A stretch of 64,000 nucleotides of DNA from positions 25,312 to 89,311 of the forward strand of contig CADCEV010000016.1 of assembly GCA_902800525.1 (NCBI GenBank), read 5' to 3'. The notes under the pieces are model-generated. The model did no database searches. It was not told the origin of the DNA and saw only the letters and a program-made list of their open reading frames with translations. Source of the DNA: an uncultured Bacteroidales bacterium (GTDB lineage: Bacteria; Bacteroidota; Bacteroidia; Bacteroidales; Paludibacteraceae). This document shows, one piece after another, positions 7,401 through 16,532 of the stretch; the first letter of the stretch is position 1, and each line of letters opens with the position of its first letter. Made by a program: the position numbers and the translations under genes.

Positions 7401-9071
7401 TCAGACGAAGAAAAGGACTAACAGCTGCGCCGCCATGACGCGGAGGAACGTGGTGAAAGGATAGACGGTGGCGTAGCAGACAGAGGCCTGGTTGTTTTCG
7501 GAGGAGAGCGACTGTGCGTACGGCAATGCCATAGCGGATGTCATGGAGCCTATGAGGAGACCGATGACATTGAAATAATTCATCTTCAGCGCCTTATAGG
7601 CTATCATCCCCACCACCAAGAGCGGCACTACGGTCATCATAAAACCATAGCCGATCCAGATGTATCCGCCTTCCGTCAGAGTTGGCAGGAAGTTCTCCCC
7701 CACGCTCAGTCCGAGCGCGGCCAGGAAGAGCGTCAGGCCTATCTGGCGGAGCATCATGTTCGCGGAAGTGGTGGAGAAAGTGACCATATTATAATAGGGT
7801 CCGTAATGTCCGATCAGAATTGCCACAATAAGCGATCCTCCCACCAAGCCGAGTTTGAACGTCTGTCCCATACCGGGCAAAGGGATCGGCAGTAAGCCCA
7901 CACAGATACCCAAAACCATTCCGAAGAAGACAGGGAGGAGATGCGGTACATCAAGTCGTTTGAGCTCATTACCAAAAGTCTCCGCCACGCGGCTCACGTC
8001 GTTCTTATCGCCGACCACCATGAGCCGGTCACCGAGTTGGAGGACCATATCATCGGTAGCCAGCAGGTCTATACCAGCCCGGCTGACGCGTGTGATAGTA
8101 GCGTGGTATTGCTGTCGGAGATTGAAAGAACGTATCCGTTTGCCGTTACACTCCTGCCGGGTGACCGCTATACGGCGCGATATAAGGTGGTCGGATTGCT
8201 CCCGTTGCATATGCAGGTCGTAATCGCGCATGATTCCCAAAAGCCGGAGCGTCTCCACATGTCTGCGATCGGTGAGGACACGGATTGTGTCGCCGTTACG
8301 GAAGACGGTCTGTTCGTTAATCAACTCATCCGATCCGTCCGGACGTATTACACGGCTGACCACCATCTCCTTCACCGGGCAGATACGTTGCAGTTCTCCG
8401 AGGTTCATGTCTTTGAGCTGCGGGTTATTGAGCGTTATGTCCACACAAAGGGGCTCTTCGCTGGTAGCCTGCGCCTCTTCTTGCAGTCTTTTTTCCTCTT
8501 CCGGCAGGCTGATCTTAAACGCCCGGCGGATGAGTTCCATCGCCATGATTACCCCCACAATACTGAGCGGATAAGCGATGGCATAGCCGGTAGCAATATC
8601 CGGATTGGTAGCGCCGGTGATGTCCTGATAAGCCTGTTGCGCCGAAGCCAAGGAGGGCGTAGAGGTAGTAGCACCGGAGAGGATTCCGGTCATGGTGGAC
8701 ATGTCAATGCCGGTAGCGTAATGGAGGACGATGGCGCAAACGCATCCCAAAAGGACGATAGCCGCAGCCAACATATTGAGTTGCAACACGCCGCGTTTGA
8801 AAGGCGAGAAAGAAGGTCCGACCTGCAAGCCGATGGAATAGACAAAGAGAATGAGTCCAAAATCCTTGGCGAACTGCGCTACGTGATGGTCGATCTTAAT
8901 ACCACACGAAGCCAACGCAATTCCCACAAAGAGCACCCACGTGACGCCCAAGGAGAACTGCTTGATTTTGGCTTTTTCGCCTAACCAAAGACCGATTGTC
9001 ATCACGATCGTCAGCCAAAGAAGAGACTGCGTGATGGACGGAGAAAAGAGAAACTGCTCTACCGAATCCAT
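7401..9071 (-). CDS. AspT/YidE/YbjL-family transporter with TrkA-C domains
   Basis: 556 residues; inner membrane. Two homologous membrane halves (about residues 15-190 and 385-556) flank a soluble middle with two RCK_C/TrkA-C-like domains (about 205-370; for example LQLGDRLMVVGDKNDVSRV). Both halves carry the family hallmark (SIGLQVGPSF in the first, ALGLSVGENF in the second). Family members include aspartate:alanine exchangers, but the substrate cannot be read from sequence. It starts 3 bp after the GH53 galactanase stop, so the two are co-transcribed. Convergent with the thiamine receptor gene, leaving 23 bp between. Confidence 0.85.
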   Translation of the reverse strand: MDSVEQFLFSPSITQSLLWLTIVMTIGLWLGEKAKIKQFSLGVTWVLFVGIALASCGIKIDHHVAQFAKDFGLILFVYSIGLQVGPSFSPFKRGVLQLNMLAAAIVLLGCVCAIVLHYATGIDMSTMTGILSGATTSTPSLASAQQAYQDITGATNPDIATGYAIAYPLSIVGVIMAMELIRRAFKISLPEEEKRLQEEAQATSEEPLCVDITLNNPQLKDMNLGELQRICPVKEMVVSRVIRPDGSDELINEQTVFRNGDTIRVLTDRRHVETLRLLGIMRDYDLHMQREQSDHLISRRIAVTRQECNGKRIRSFNLRQQYHATITRVSRAGIDLLATDDMVLQLGDRLMVVGDKNDVSRVAETFGNELKRLDVPHLLPVFFGMVLGICVGLLPIPLPGMGQTFKLGLVGGSLIVAILIGHYGPYYNMVTFSTTSANMMLRQIGLTLFLAALGLSVGENFLPTLTEGGYIWIGYGFMMTVVPLLVVGMIAYKALKMNYFNVIGLLIGSMTSAMALPYAQSLSSENNQASVCYATVYPFTTFLRVMAAQLLVLFFV

Positions 9072-9074
9072 AGC

Positions 9075-10190
9075 TTATTTATGCTCCAACAAGGTCTTCA
9101 TCGCCGGTGATGGTTGTCCTTCCGGCGTAAACGAACCCATATCATATCCACCCCATCCCAGCGGAATATACTCCGCCGGCCGCCATCCTCCGTGGCATTG
9201 CGGCTCCCAATAGAAGACACCTGCGCACGAATCGATATCGGCAATGCGGGTCAGGAAATCCGTCATCACTTCATTCGAGAGGGCGGCTACGGAGTCGTAT
9301 TGTGCTCCTTCGCCCCAGTTCATCATACCGATCTCGGCAATCATCACCGGTCTGTGGAAGGTAGCAATGAGCGCCCGGATATTCTCCTCCGCGCGTTGAT
9401 TAGCTTCCTGCCAGGAGATCCCCGACCAAGCGGTCATCATGGGGTAATGGCTGAGTCCGATCATGTCATAGAGCCCGCCGTGCTCTTCCATCGCGCGGAA
9501 GAACCAATCGCGGTAGAGGTACGCATTGTCCACATGGACGATGACGGTGATGTCCGGGAACGCCTCTTTCGCCGCCTTGTAGCCCACCGCGGTAAAACCT
9601 GCGTACTCATCCCAATGGTTCGCAGCGGGCTCTTCGTCCGCGGGTTCATGAGGCAGACTGAGGTCTGTGACGCGTCCCACAGGCCAAAGCATACCTTTCG
9701 GGGTCTCGTTGCCCACTTGCACCCATTCCGGGCGGACACCCGCCTCTTTGAGGGCATAGAGCACATCCAATGTGTGTTCGCGAACGGCTTCGCATAATTG
9801 GTCATACGTATAGTTCTGCCAAGCGGCAGGAATAGCCTGATGGCTTGGATCAGCAAAGAAATCCGAATAGTGGAAATCAATCATCACCCGCAGACCTTGT
9901 TTGGCAGCGCGGGTAGCCATCGCCACTACATCCGCTTTGTTGCTCCAACCGGTAGCATGGTTGACCCACACGCGCAGACGAACCGCATTCATGCCCAGCG
10001 ACTGCATGATATCCAAACAATCGCCCTCTTTCCCGTCGGGATAGAAGAAAGAAACGGAGTCGTGCTCCATCTCACTAAGCCAACTGACATCCGCTCCTTT
10101 GGCAAACGAGCCTTTCGGAGTAGAAGGACGATAATAACAGCCCGTGAGGGTCATAACAAGCGCGGTAAGAATAAGAAATCGGATTTTCAT
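9075..10190 (-). CDS. GH53 endo-beta-1,4-galactanase, lipoprotein
   Basis: 371 residues. A lipoprotein signal (lipobox LTGC, Cys18) predicts outer-membrane or surface anchoring. GH53 features: ADVSWLSEME at the start of the barrel, MNAVRLRVWVN, MIDFHYSDFFADP, acid/base Glu162 in QVGNETPKG and nucleophile Glu286 in MIAEIGMM. The family cleaves beta-1,4-galactan, the side chain of pectin. Length fits a single-domain enzyme. The start at 10190 opens on the signal peptide. No SusC/SusD genes lie beside it, so it is an isolated glycosidase in a housekeeping operon, with an AspT-type transporter 3 bp downstream. Confidence 0.9.
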   Translation of the reverse strand: MKIRFLILTALVMTLTGCYYRPSTPKGSFAKGADVSWLSEMEHDSVSFFYPDGKEGDCLDIMQSLGMNAVRLRVWVNHATGWSNKADVVAMATRAAKQGLRVMIDFHYSDFFADPSHQAIPAAWQNYTYDQLCEAVREHTLDVLYALKEAGVRPEWVQVGNETPKGMLWPVGRVTDLSLPHEPADEEPAANHWDEYAGFTAVGYKAAKEAFPDITVIVHVDNAYLYRDWFFRAMEEHGGLYDMIGLSHYPMMTAWSGISWQEANQRAEENIRALIATFHRPVMIAEIGMMNWGEGAQYDSVAALSNEVMTDFLTRIADIDSCAGVFYWEPQCHGGWRPAEYIPLGWGGYDMGSFTPEGQPSPAMKTLLEHK

Positions 10191-10201
10191 ATCGTTGTAA
10201 T

Positions 10202-10729
10202 TTATCGGATTTGCAGAATTTGACGGGCTTTTACAGAGGCTATATATGCCACCAGAAAAGCACCCGTTGGAAGCCAGAACCAAAGGTCTCGGGTAATTGA
10301 TAATTGATAGTTGATAATTGATAATTGGTTAAAAACCACGATCCAAACAGCTATTACCGCCAAGCCGATGAGGGTAGCGAGAAAAGCACGGAAGGAGAAG
10401 AGGTTCTGATAGTTAAGGTACAACCAAATCGGTATGATCAGAAAGACCACGGAAGGCAACCAATAGGACGCGATACCGAGCAACAAAGCCACTTGGAAAC
10501 ATTGCTCTACTGAGTTGGTATGCCGTGGAATACGATGGACGATGATGACGCTGAGCAGGCTCAAAATAGCCACCGCAAATGCCAACCAGTAGTTGCTATC
10601 TGTCCATTCCGCGGGATTGATCAAGCCGAGGTAGAACAGGAGCAGAGGCACTATACTACCCCCTATTGCCAGCAGCCAAAAGGCTACCGGCAAGAGGTGG
10701 AATAATATGGTTTGTGTCTGACGAGTCAA
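10202..10729 (-). CDS. Hypothetical membrane protein with a repeat-encoded loop
   Basis: About 175 residues with five or six hydrophobic segments; integral membrane protein of unknown function. The loop FNQLSIINYQLSIT (about residues 134-147) is encoded by five TAATTGA heptamers (10294-10328). The only suitable start is a TTG at 10727-10729, and no strong ribosome-binding site is visible, so the N-terminus is uncertain. It lies 20 bp after the M3 peptidase stop, a gap itself containing degenerate GGATTG repeats, and 11 bp before the galactanase gene. Confidence 0.6.
   Translation of the reverse strand: MTRQTQTILFHLLPVAFWLLAIGGSIVPLLLFYLGLINPAEWTDSNYWLAFAVAILSLLSVIIVHRIPRHTNSVEQCFQVALLLGIASYWLPSVVFLIIPIWLYLNYQNLFSFRAFLATLIGLAVIAVWIVVFNQLSIINYQLSITRDLWFWLPTGAFLVAYIASVKARQILQIR
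10294..10328. repeat. TAATTGA heptamer array, 5 units, inside a membrane-protein gene
   Basis: Units TAATTGA, TAATTGA, TAGTTGA, TAATTGA, TAATTGG; 35 bp. Translated on the minus strand as a loop rich in Asn, Gln, Leu, Ser and Ile. Confidence 0.9.
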
Positions 10730-10749
10730 GGGATTGAGGATTGGACGAT

Positions 10750-12876
10750 TTAGTCGATGAAACCTTTGCGGCGGAGGAGGTTCTTGGGATCTGCCTCTTT
10801 GCCGCGGAACTCGATATAGAGTTCCTGTGCATCACGTGTACCGCCTTGCTCCAAGAGGTGACGGAAACGTTTAGCGGTCTCCGGCTCGAAGAGGTTGCCT
10901 GTCTCCTTGAAAGCAGCAAACGCATCTGCATCGAGCACAGCCGCCCATGTGTAGCTGTAATAGCCGGCTTCGTAACCGGTGGTGAAGATGTGGTTGTAGA
11001 ACGTCGGACGGTAACGAACAATGATCTCCGGGATCATGCCCATTTTGTCCAAGCTGGCCTTCTCAAAAGCATTGACATCGAGGCCTTCGGCGGTAGTCAG
11101 TTCATGGAAATCCATGTCAAGGATAGAAGCCGAGAGGAGTTCGGTGGTCACAAAGCCCTGGTTGAACTTACCGGCGGCGTTGATCTTCGCAATGAGTGAG
11201 TCGGGGATCACTTCGCCTGTCCGGTAATGGAAAGCGTACGTTTTGAGCACTTCGGGTTCATAAGCGTAGTTCTCCATGAACTGTGAAGGCAGTTCCACGA
11301 AATCACGCGGGGTGTTGGTGCCACTGAGGGATTTGTAGTGCGCTTTGGAAAGGAGTCCGTGGAGCGCGTGACCGAACTCATGGAAGAGGGTCTCAACGTC
11401 ATCCATGGAAAGGAGCGACGGATTGCCTGCAGTGGGTTTGTTGAAGTTACCGACATTGATGATGACCGGACGATGATCCACACCCTCGGCATCCACATAT
11501 TGGTTGAGGATATTGTTCATCCATGCACCCGGGCGTTTGCCTGCGCGCGGGAAATAATCGGTATAAAGGATTCCGACGAGCGAACCGTCCGCGTCGGTTA
11601 CCTTGAAGACCTCCACTTCTTTGTTATACACCGGCATGTCTTTGAGCGGCTCAAACTGAAGACCGTAGAGCTTGGTAGCTACACCAAAAGCACCCTTGCG
11701 GACGTTGGAGAGTTCGAAATACGGCTTGATCTCTTCCTCATCGAGAGCGTATTTGGCTTTACGCAGTTTCTCAGCGTAGTACCACCAATCCCAGGGTTGG
11801 AGCAGAACCTGATCATCCGTGTGCGGCGTTTGCGCCATTTTCTCTGCATCCATCATCTTCTGGAGCTCGGCAGCTTCGCGTTTAGCCGCAGCGAGGGAAG
11901 GAGCCCAAACGGATTGCAGGAAAGCATCCACGGTCTGATGGTTCTTCGCCATGCAGTCAGCGAGGATGTAGTCCGCAGGATTATCATAGCCGAAGAGTTT
12001 GGCTTTCTCGATACGCAGTTCCATCTCGCGGATGATCACCGCTTTGTTATCGTTTTCGTTATCGTGGTTGCCTCGCGTGGTATAATCCATAAGGAGTTGC
12101 TTGCGCAGTTCGCGGTTCTCGCAGTACTGGAGTACCGGGGTGAAAGAGGTGCGCTTCGGAGTGAAGAGCCATTCGCCCGGATGTCCGGCAGCAGCAGCTT
12201 CCTCTGCGGCAGCGGCTTTGGCAGACTCCGGCAGACCTTTGAGTTGCGCCTCGTCGGTTACGAAATACTTGCAGTTATTGGTCTCTGCCACTACGTTGTT
12301 ACCGAACTTGAGGGAGAGCAGACCCAATTCCATATTGATCTCTTTGAGGCGCTCTTTCTTGTCCTGAGGCAGGTTAGCCCCGTTGTTCGCAAAGGCTTTA
12401 TAGGTCTCGGTGACCAAACGCATCTGCTCGGCGTTCAGACCGAGGTTGTTACGCTGGTCATACACCGCTTTGACGCGTTGGAAGAGTGCATCGTTGAGGA
12501 TGATACCATCGCCTAATTCAGAGAGCATCGGGCTCACTTTCTCTGCAATCTCGTTCATCTCATCGTTGCCATCAGCCTCCAGGACGTTGAAGAAAACGCC
12601 TTGTACGCGGTCGAGCAACATGCCTGCGCGGTCGAGTGCCACGATAGTGTTCTCGAAAGTCGGTTCAGCTTCATTATTCACGATCGCATCAATCTCCGCT
12701 TTGTTTTGGCGGATAGCCTCTTCAAAAGCAGGGAGATAGTGCTCAATTTTCACTTGATCAAAAGCCGGTACGCCGTATGGCGTTTTCGGCTGCTCCAAGA
12801 GCGGGTTGGTCTGGTTACATGCAATCATCGTCATTGCGAGGGCTCCCAAAAGGAGCGGTTTGAAATTGTTTGACAT
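10750..12876 (-). CDS. dcp: M3-family peptidyl-dipeptidase, lipoprotein
   Basis: 708 residues; zinc metallopeptidase of the Dcp/oligopeptidase A group. A lipoprotein signal (MTMIAC at about residue 20) places it in the periplasm or on the outer membrane. The C-terminal catalytic domain has the M3 zinc site HEFGHALH preceded by METLFHEF-like context, and the downstream Glu ligand region ENYAYEPEVL. Further M3 marks: YFPRAGKRPGAWMN and PVIINVGNFNKP. It removes dipeptides from C-termini of peptides. It lies 24 bp after the AsmA gene in the leftward run from ileS. The symbol is given by family resemblance; oligopeptidase A is the alternative. Confidence 0.85.
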   Translation of the reverse strand: MSNNFKPLLLGALAMTMIACNQTNPLLEQPKTPYGVPAFDQVKIEHYLPAFEEAIRQNKAEIDAIVNNEAEPTFENTIVALDRAGMLLDRVQGVFFNVLEADGNDEMNEIAEKVSPMLSELGDGIILNDALFQRVKAVYDQRNNLGLNAEQMRLVTETYKAFANNGANLPQDKKERLKEINMELGLLSLKFGNNVVAETNNCKYFVTDEAQLKGLPESAKAAAAEEAAAAGHPGEWLFTPKRTSFTPVLQYCENRELRKQLLMDYTTRGNHDNENDNKAVIIREMELRIEKAKLFGYDNPADYILADCMAKNHQTVDAFLQSVWAPSLAAAKREAAELQKMMDAEKMAQTPHTDDQVLLQPWDWWYYAEKLRKAKYALDEEEIKPYFELSNVRKGAFGVATKLYGLQFEPLKDMPVYNKEVEVFKVTDADGSLVGILYTDYFPRAGKRPGAWMNNILNQYVDAEGVDHRPVIINVGNFNKPTAGNPSLLSMDDVETLFHEFGHALHGLLSKAHYKSLSGTNTPRDFVELPSQFMENYAYEPEVLKTYAFHYRTGEVIPDSLIAKINAAGKFNQGFVTTELLSASILDMDFHELTTAEGLDVNAFEKASLDKMGMIPEIIVRYRPTFYNHIFTTGYEAGYYSYTWAAVLDADAFAAFKETGNLFEPETAKRFRHLLEQGGTRDAQELYIEFRGKEADPKNLLRRKGFID

Positions 12877-12900
12877 TGTTTAAGTAGTTTGATGTAGTTG

Positions 12901-15900
12901 TTATTGTATTCGTACGTTTTTCTCCATAGAGGATTTGATGCGTTGGCGGAGTTCAAGGGACTGCGTGTCCGTCTTATCGAACCAACGAGGACGGAAATCC
13001 TTGGCGAACTTACACTTGGCAAGTTTGATCTTCAGGTCATCCATCGAACCGCTGACGTTCACGCCGAGGTAGATCGGAGAGAGGACATTGATGTCATAAT
13101 CAAAGGTCATGTTGGTGTTATGGCGTCCGCCGAGTGCGACCATGTAGTTATCCATCTGGATGCAGAGCGGATAGACATCAATCTCGTTCTTATAGACCGT
13201 CAGTTCGGCATTGATGGAGTCGATTCGGTTCTCGGTTTTTTTCTTGAAACGCAGCAGTTTAGCAATCTGGTCGAAGGTCTCACCATCCAGCACAACGAGG
13301 TCTTTTCCTGTGAGCGAAGCCGCTCCGCGGAGGGTACTCATCTTCGGTTGATACTGGCTGTTGAGGTACGTTTCTGCGGCTAAATGGAACTGCGCTGCTC
13401 CCTTGAACGAACTGAGCATAGGAACCATCTCTTCGAGATTCGGGATCATGGTCAGCAGTTCGTCTATGTCCACATCAATCATATGGTAGTCCAAGCCGAC
13501 ATAGAGGTGGCTTCGTCTCGGCGTGCGGTACATGGCTGTCAGTTGCAGTTTCGCCGCACGGCAGACAAATCCGACCTCATCCAAGATAAGCGTTCCGTTC
13601 TTGACGAAAATGCCACCTTGCAGGTTCTTAGCCGTCTGGTTAAAGATCTCGACCTCCTGCATGTTGGTATGTAGTGCCAAGTCCACGTCTTTAGGAACGA
13701 GGAAAGGAGATACATCCCCCGCCCCCTTCTCAGAAGGGGAGATTTGGGCTTCGCTTGTTTGAGGGTTTGAGCCTTCGGCTTTGTTTGAAGTTGTTTGTGG
13801 CGTTTCTTCGGAACCGCTATCAGCAGAGAGCCATGCAAGGAGCTGGTTCGCATCGCAGTGGTTCGAGAGGATGTTCAGTTCGCCGGAGAGGATCTCCTGA
13901 TGGCGAAACCATTTGCCTATGTTGCGCACGCTACCGGAGAGGTTGAGATCCGAGTTACCCAATTCGATGCGGGAGTTATCAATGATCATCTCGCGGTTGG
14001 AATAACTGAACTCGATGGAAGGAATATGTACCGCTTCGGGCAAGCGCTCCGGGATGTTCACTTCTCCGGACTTGAGGTTGATTTTCAGCCTCGGGTTCCA
14101 CTGGAGAAGAACGTTCTCTTCTCCTGCTTTGTAGCGCGCTCCCACTTCGAGCGCCAATGAACCCGCTTTGGCTTTCAGTTCCTCACCCATACGAATGTCG
14201 GCTTTCTTGGTGTCCAGCGTAGCTTTGAGTCTCGGAGCGGACTTGTCTTTGCGTCCGCCGGAAAGGGAGGCCGTCAGTTTGGAAGCCGCCATGTTCGCTT
14301 TGGTCTCTTTGAAGAATCCTTCCAGCGCATCGCAATCGAGCGACAGTTGCGCTACCGGCATGACCGTTGTGTCCTTGGTGTTATACTCTGCGTATAGGTT
14401 CAGTTTGGGAGCATCGATTGTGCCTCCCATGGAATCCATTTCCACTTCCACCATTCGTTCGGTTTGCAAGCCGACAGCGGCATAGAGAATCGGATCTTTG
14501 GAAAGGACGTTTCCTGCTTCCAACTGGATAGAAGCGGCTTTGAGAGCTGCTTTGAGCGGAGTAGCCATTTGGAAATCCAGGCTCTTGGTGTCCAAATCAA
14601 TACGTGCCCAATTCACTTTCGGTTTTGAAGGTTTGGTGTTCGGGATAGCGAGTACGGCATGTGTAGAAGGCAGGTCTGCAACCATCGCATCCATCGCATA
14701 ATGGATGTCTTTGAGGTCGAGGTCAGCCGTGATCTTTCCTTTCTCCAGACGCATGTCTGTAAGGTCTTTGAGACGTATCTTCGCGTTCATGTTTCCTTTC
14801 GCGCGGCCGTTGAGGGTCATTTCTTTGGGCAGGAAGTACGCAAAGTCCGGCAAGTTGGCATCCAGGTTCAACGCCAGGTCGAGCAACATATTTCCCAGCA
14901 GGTCATTCACTTCTCCGGTAGCGGAAAGTTTGCTATCTTTGGTCTTGGCCGCCAGTTTGTTGATGACTACATTCGACACCTCTCCTTCATTCAACCGCAG
15001 GTCAGCATCGGCATCGAGCGCCAAGTCCCGCAGTTTGTACGGCAGAGGTTTATATGCTCCTTCGCCGTCCTCCAAAGCCAAATGCGCCTTTACCTGCGGC
15101 ATAGCGTTTTCGCCCAGGAAGCCTTTTACATCCGCCTCCAAAGCAACCTTACCATCCACCTCTAAATCTTTTAAGGCAGCGGTGAACTTCTCCGGAACAA
15201 GCGCCAAGAGCGGCTGGATTTGCCATTTGTCGGTCTTGACGTTAGCATCAATAGCGATACTATCCTGAATGGTGACTTCTCCTTCCAGACGGATGTTGAA
15301 ATCATTAACCGCCAGCCTTGCGCCATCGAAAGCGAAATGCATGGCGTCCAGATTCATTGCCACGGGCGCCAAAATTTCCACATGGAGGGAATCGGCGTAC
15401 GTGTCTCCTTTGAGGTTTGCACAGACGTCTTGGGCATCCAAAGCGACCAACATGTCGTCCCAACTTTCCGCCTTGGCGGACAACTCGGTCAAGCCCAGAG
15501 AAGCGGAGATTGTGTCCTTGTCATCGAGGAAAGTGATGGCTTTCGCTTTGATACGCAGACCATCCACTTTGAGTGCATTGAACGGCATCGCAAAGGCGGA
15601 TGTGTCTTCCGCCACTGTGTCCGGGGAAGAGACAAAGATGTCGGTGATATTGGTTGTACCATCCTGCGCGATGTAGAAATTGACCTTGGCATCATCGAGG
15701 ATCGCCTCATGCAGATGGAGATTCTTATTGTTCAGAAACTCCATTACATCCACTGTCACCGTGAGATGTTTTGCTTCCACGACGGTGTCGTTTTGTGAAC
15801 CGGCTTTGGGATTGATGATCAGCAGACCATCCGCACGCAGGCCGAAGCGCGGGAAAGTGGAAAAGAACGTCAGATCCACTTCACCTATTTCATGTTCGCA

Positions 15901-16047
15901 GGTAACGAACTTCGCTGCCGCCTGTCGCGCAATAGGGGTCAGACGAGCCGGTGTAAAAATGACGTAACAGGCTATCGTGACCGCAGCCACGATAACCAGT
16001 ACGATACTCAGAAGCGTCCAACCTATGATTTTAAGGGCACGTTTCAT
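12901..16047 (-). CDS. AsmA-family large envelope protein
   Basis: 1048 residues. One N-terminal transmembrane anchor (about 8-32) is followed by a long repetitive beta-rich periplasmic domain with an AsmA-like C-terminal part (about 830-1000). AsmA/TamB/YhdP-type proteins are thought to bridge the envelope and move lipids; the exact role here is not shown. A disordered insert around residues 748-785 contains a QTTS/NPQTSE segment (CTTCAAAC-like repeats) and SPSEKGAGD, encoded by a CCCCTTCT-C-AGAAGGGG palindrome. The start overlaps the upstream lipoprotein stop by one base (TAATG), indicating translational coupling. Confidence 0.8.
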   Translation of the reverse strand: MKRALKIIGWTLLSIVLVIVAAVTIACYVIFTPARLTPIARQAAAKFVTCEHEIGEVDLTFFSTFPRFGLRADGLLIINPKAGSQNDTVVEAKHLTVTVDVMEFLNNKNLHLHEAILDDAKVNFYIAQDGTTNITDIFVSSPDTVAEDTSAFAMPFNALKVDGLRIKAKAITFLDDKDTISASLGLTELSAKAESWDDMLVALDAQDVCANLKGDTYADSLHVEILAPVAMNLDAMHFAFDGARLAVNDFNIRLEGEVTIQDSIAIDANVKTDKWQIQPLLALVPEKFTAALKDLEVDGKVALEADVKGFLGENAMPQVKAHLALEDGEGAYKPLPYKLRDLALDADADLRLNEGEVSNVVINKLAAKTKDSKLSATGEVNDLLGNMLLDLALNLDANLPDFAYFLPKEMTLNGRAKGNMNAKIRLKDLTDMRLEKGKITADLDLKDIHYAMDAMVADLPSTHAVLAIPNTKPSKPKVNWARIDLDTKSLDFQMATPLKAALKAASIQLEAGNVLSKDPILYAAVGLQTERMVEVEMDSMGGTIDAPKLNLYAEYNTKDTTVMPVAQLSLDCDALEGFFKETKANMAASKLTASLSGGRKDKSAPRLKATLDTKKADIRMGEELKAKAGSLALEVGARYKAGEENVLLQWNPRLKINLKSGEVNIPERLPEAVHIPSIEFSYSNREMIIDNSRIELGNSDLNLSGSVRNIGKWFRHQEILSGELNILSNHCDANQLLAWLSADSGSEETPQTTSNKAEGSNPQTSEAQISPSEKGAGDVSPFLVPKDVDLALHTNMQEVEIFNQTAKNLQGGIFVKNGTLILDEVGFVCRAAKLQLTAMYRTPRRSHLYVGLDYHMIDVDIDELLTMIPNLEEMVPMLSSFKGAAQFHLAAETYLNSQYQPKMSTLRGAASLTGKDLVVLDGETFDQIAKLLRFKKKTENRIDSINAELTVYKNEIDVYPLCIQMDNYMVALGGRHNTNMTFDYDINVLSPIYLGVNVSGSMDDLKIKLAKCKFAKDFRPRWFDKTDTQSLELRQRIKSSMEKNVRIQ
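13717..13805. repeat. Palindrome plus TTTGAAG repeats inside asmA-like gene
   Basis: A perfect 8-bp-stem palindrome CCCCTTCT-C-AGAAGGGG at 13723-13739 is followed by TTTGAGGG and TTTGAAGTTG-type short repeats. Both are translated in the disordered insert. The palindrome resembles the elements in rsmA (44.8 kb) and the TonB receptor gene (50.4 kb). Confidence 0.65.
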
Positions 16048-16529
16048 TATTTCGGTGCTACAACTTTAGAGAAGGTGTATTTGTTTGCTTTTTTGTCTTT
16101 CTCGTAATATGCCAATTCGGTATCGGTCAGTTTGATAACAACATAGTCAAACTTCGGTATATCCGCTCCTTGGTTATCCATAAAATGGATTTCATGAAGT
16201 CCACCATCCGTTACGACAAATTTGTATTTAAACCATCCGTTTCCGGGGTGACCTAATTCTTCGCGGTTCCAGAGGAGGAACTCTTCCGCTGTCATGTCCG
16301 GATCACTCCAATCCGCTTCGTGCCATTCGTACCCGTAATAATAGTCGGTTTCATCGGCTTTTTCGTTGGTGAAACGCACATAATGTTCGGTAGCGTCACC
16401 GTTTTGCAACCAATACCCTTGCAGGTCTTTCAATTTGAATTTGGGTTCATTTTCTCCGCCGCCGATGAGAGAGCAGCTTGCCAATGCTACGCCGAGAACG
16501 GCGATCAGTAAAAATTTGATATTCTTCAT
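16047..16529 (-). CDS. Small lipoprotein, lipocalin-like
   Basis: 160 residues. A lipoprotein signal peptide (LASC, about residue 19) is followed by GGGENEP linker and a domain beginning KLKDLQGYWLQ, which resembles Bacteroidota lipocalin-like lipoproteins, with repeated beta-strand patterns and a C-terminal YTFSKVVAPK. Function unknown. It starts 3 bp after the ileS stop and overlaps the AsmA gene by one base, so it belongs to the same transcript. Confidence 0.65.
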   Translation of the reverse strand: MKNIKFLLIAVLGVALASCSLIGGGENEPKFKLKDLQGYWLQNGDATEHYVRFTNEKADETDYYYGYEWHEADWSDPDMTAEEFLLWNREELGHPGNGWFKYKFVVTDGGLHEIHFMDNQGADIPKFDYVVIKLTDTELAYYEKDKKANKYTFSKVVAPK

Positions 16530-16532
16530 AAT

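Noticed and set aside
7941-8984. Long open frame (347 codons) on the plus strand opposite the AspT-type gene
   Set aside because: It mirrors the real gene's codon bias, has no promoter or protein-like hydrophobic pattern, and the minus-strand protein is clearly recognisable.
11338-12516. Long plus-strand open frame opposite the M3 peptidase
   Set aside because: Shadow of a conserved gene with low stop-codon density in that frame; no family resemblance.
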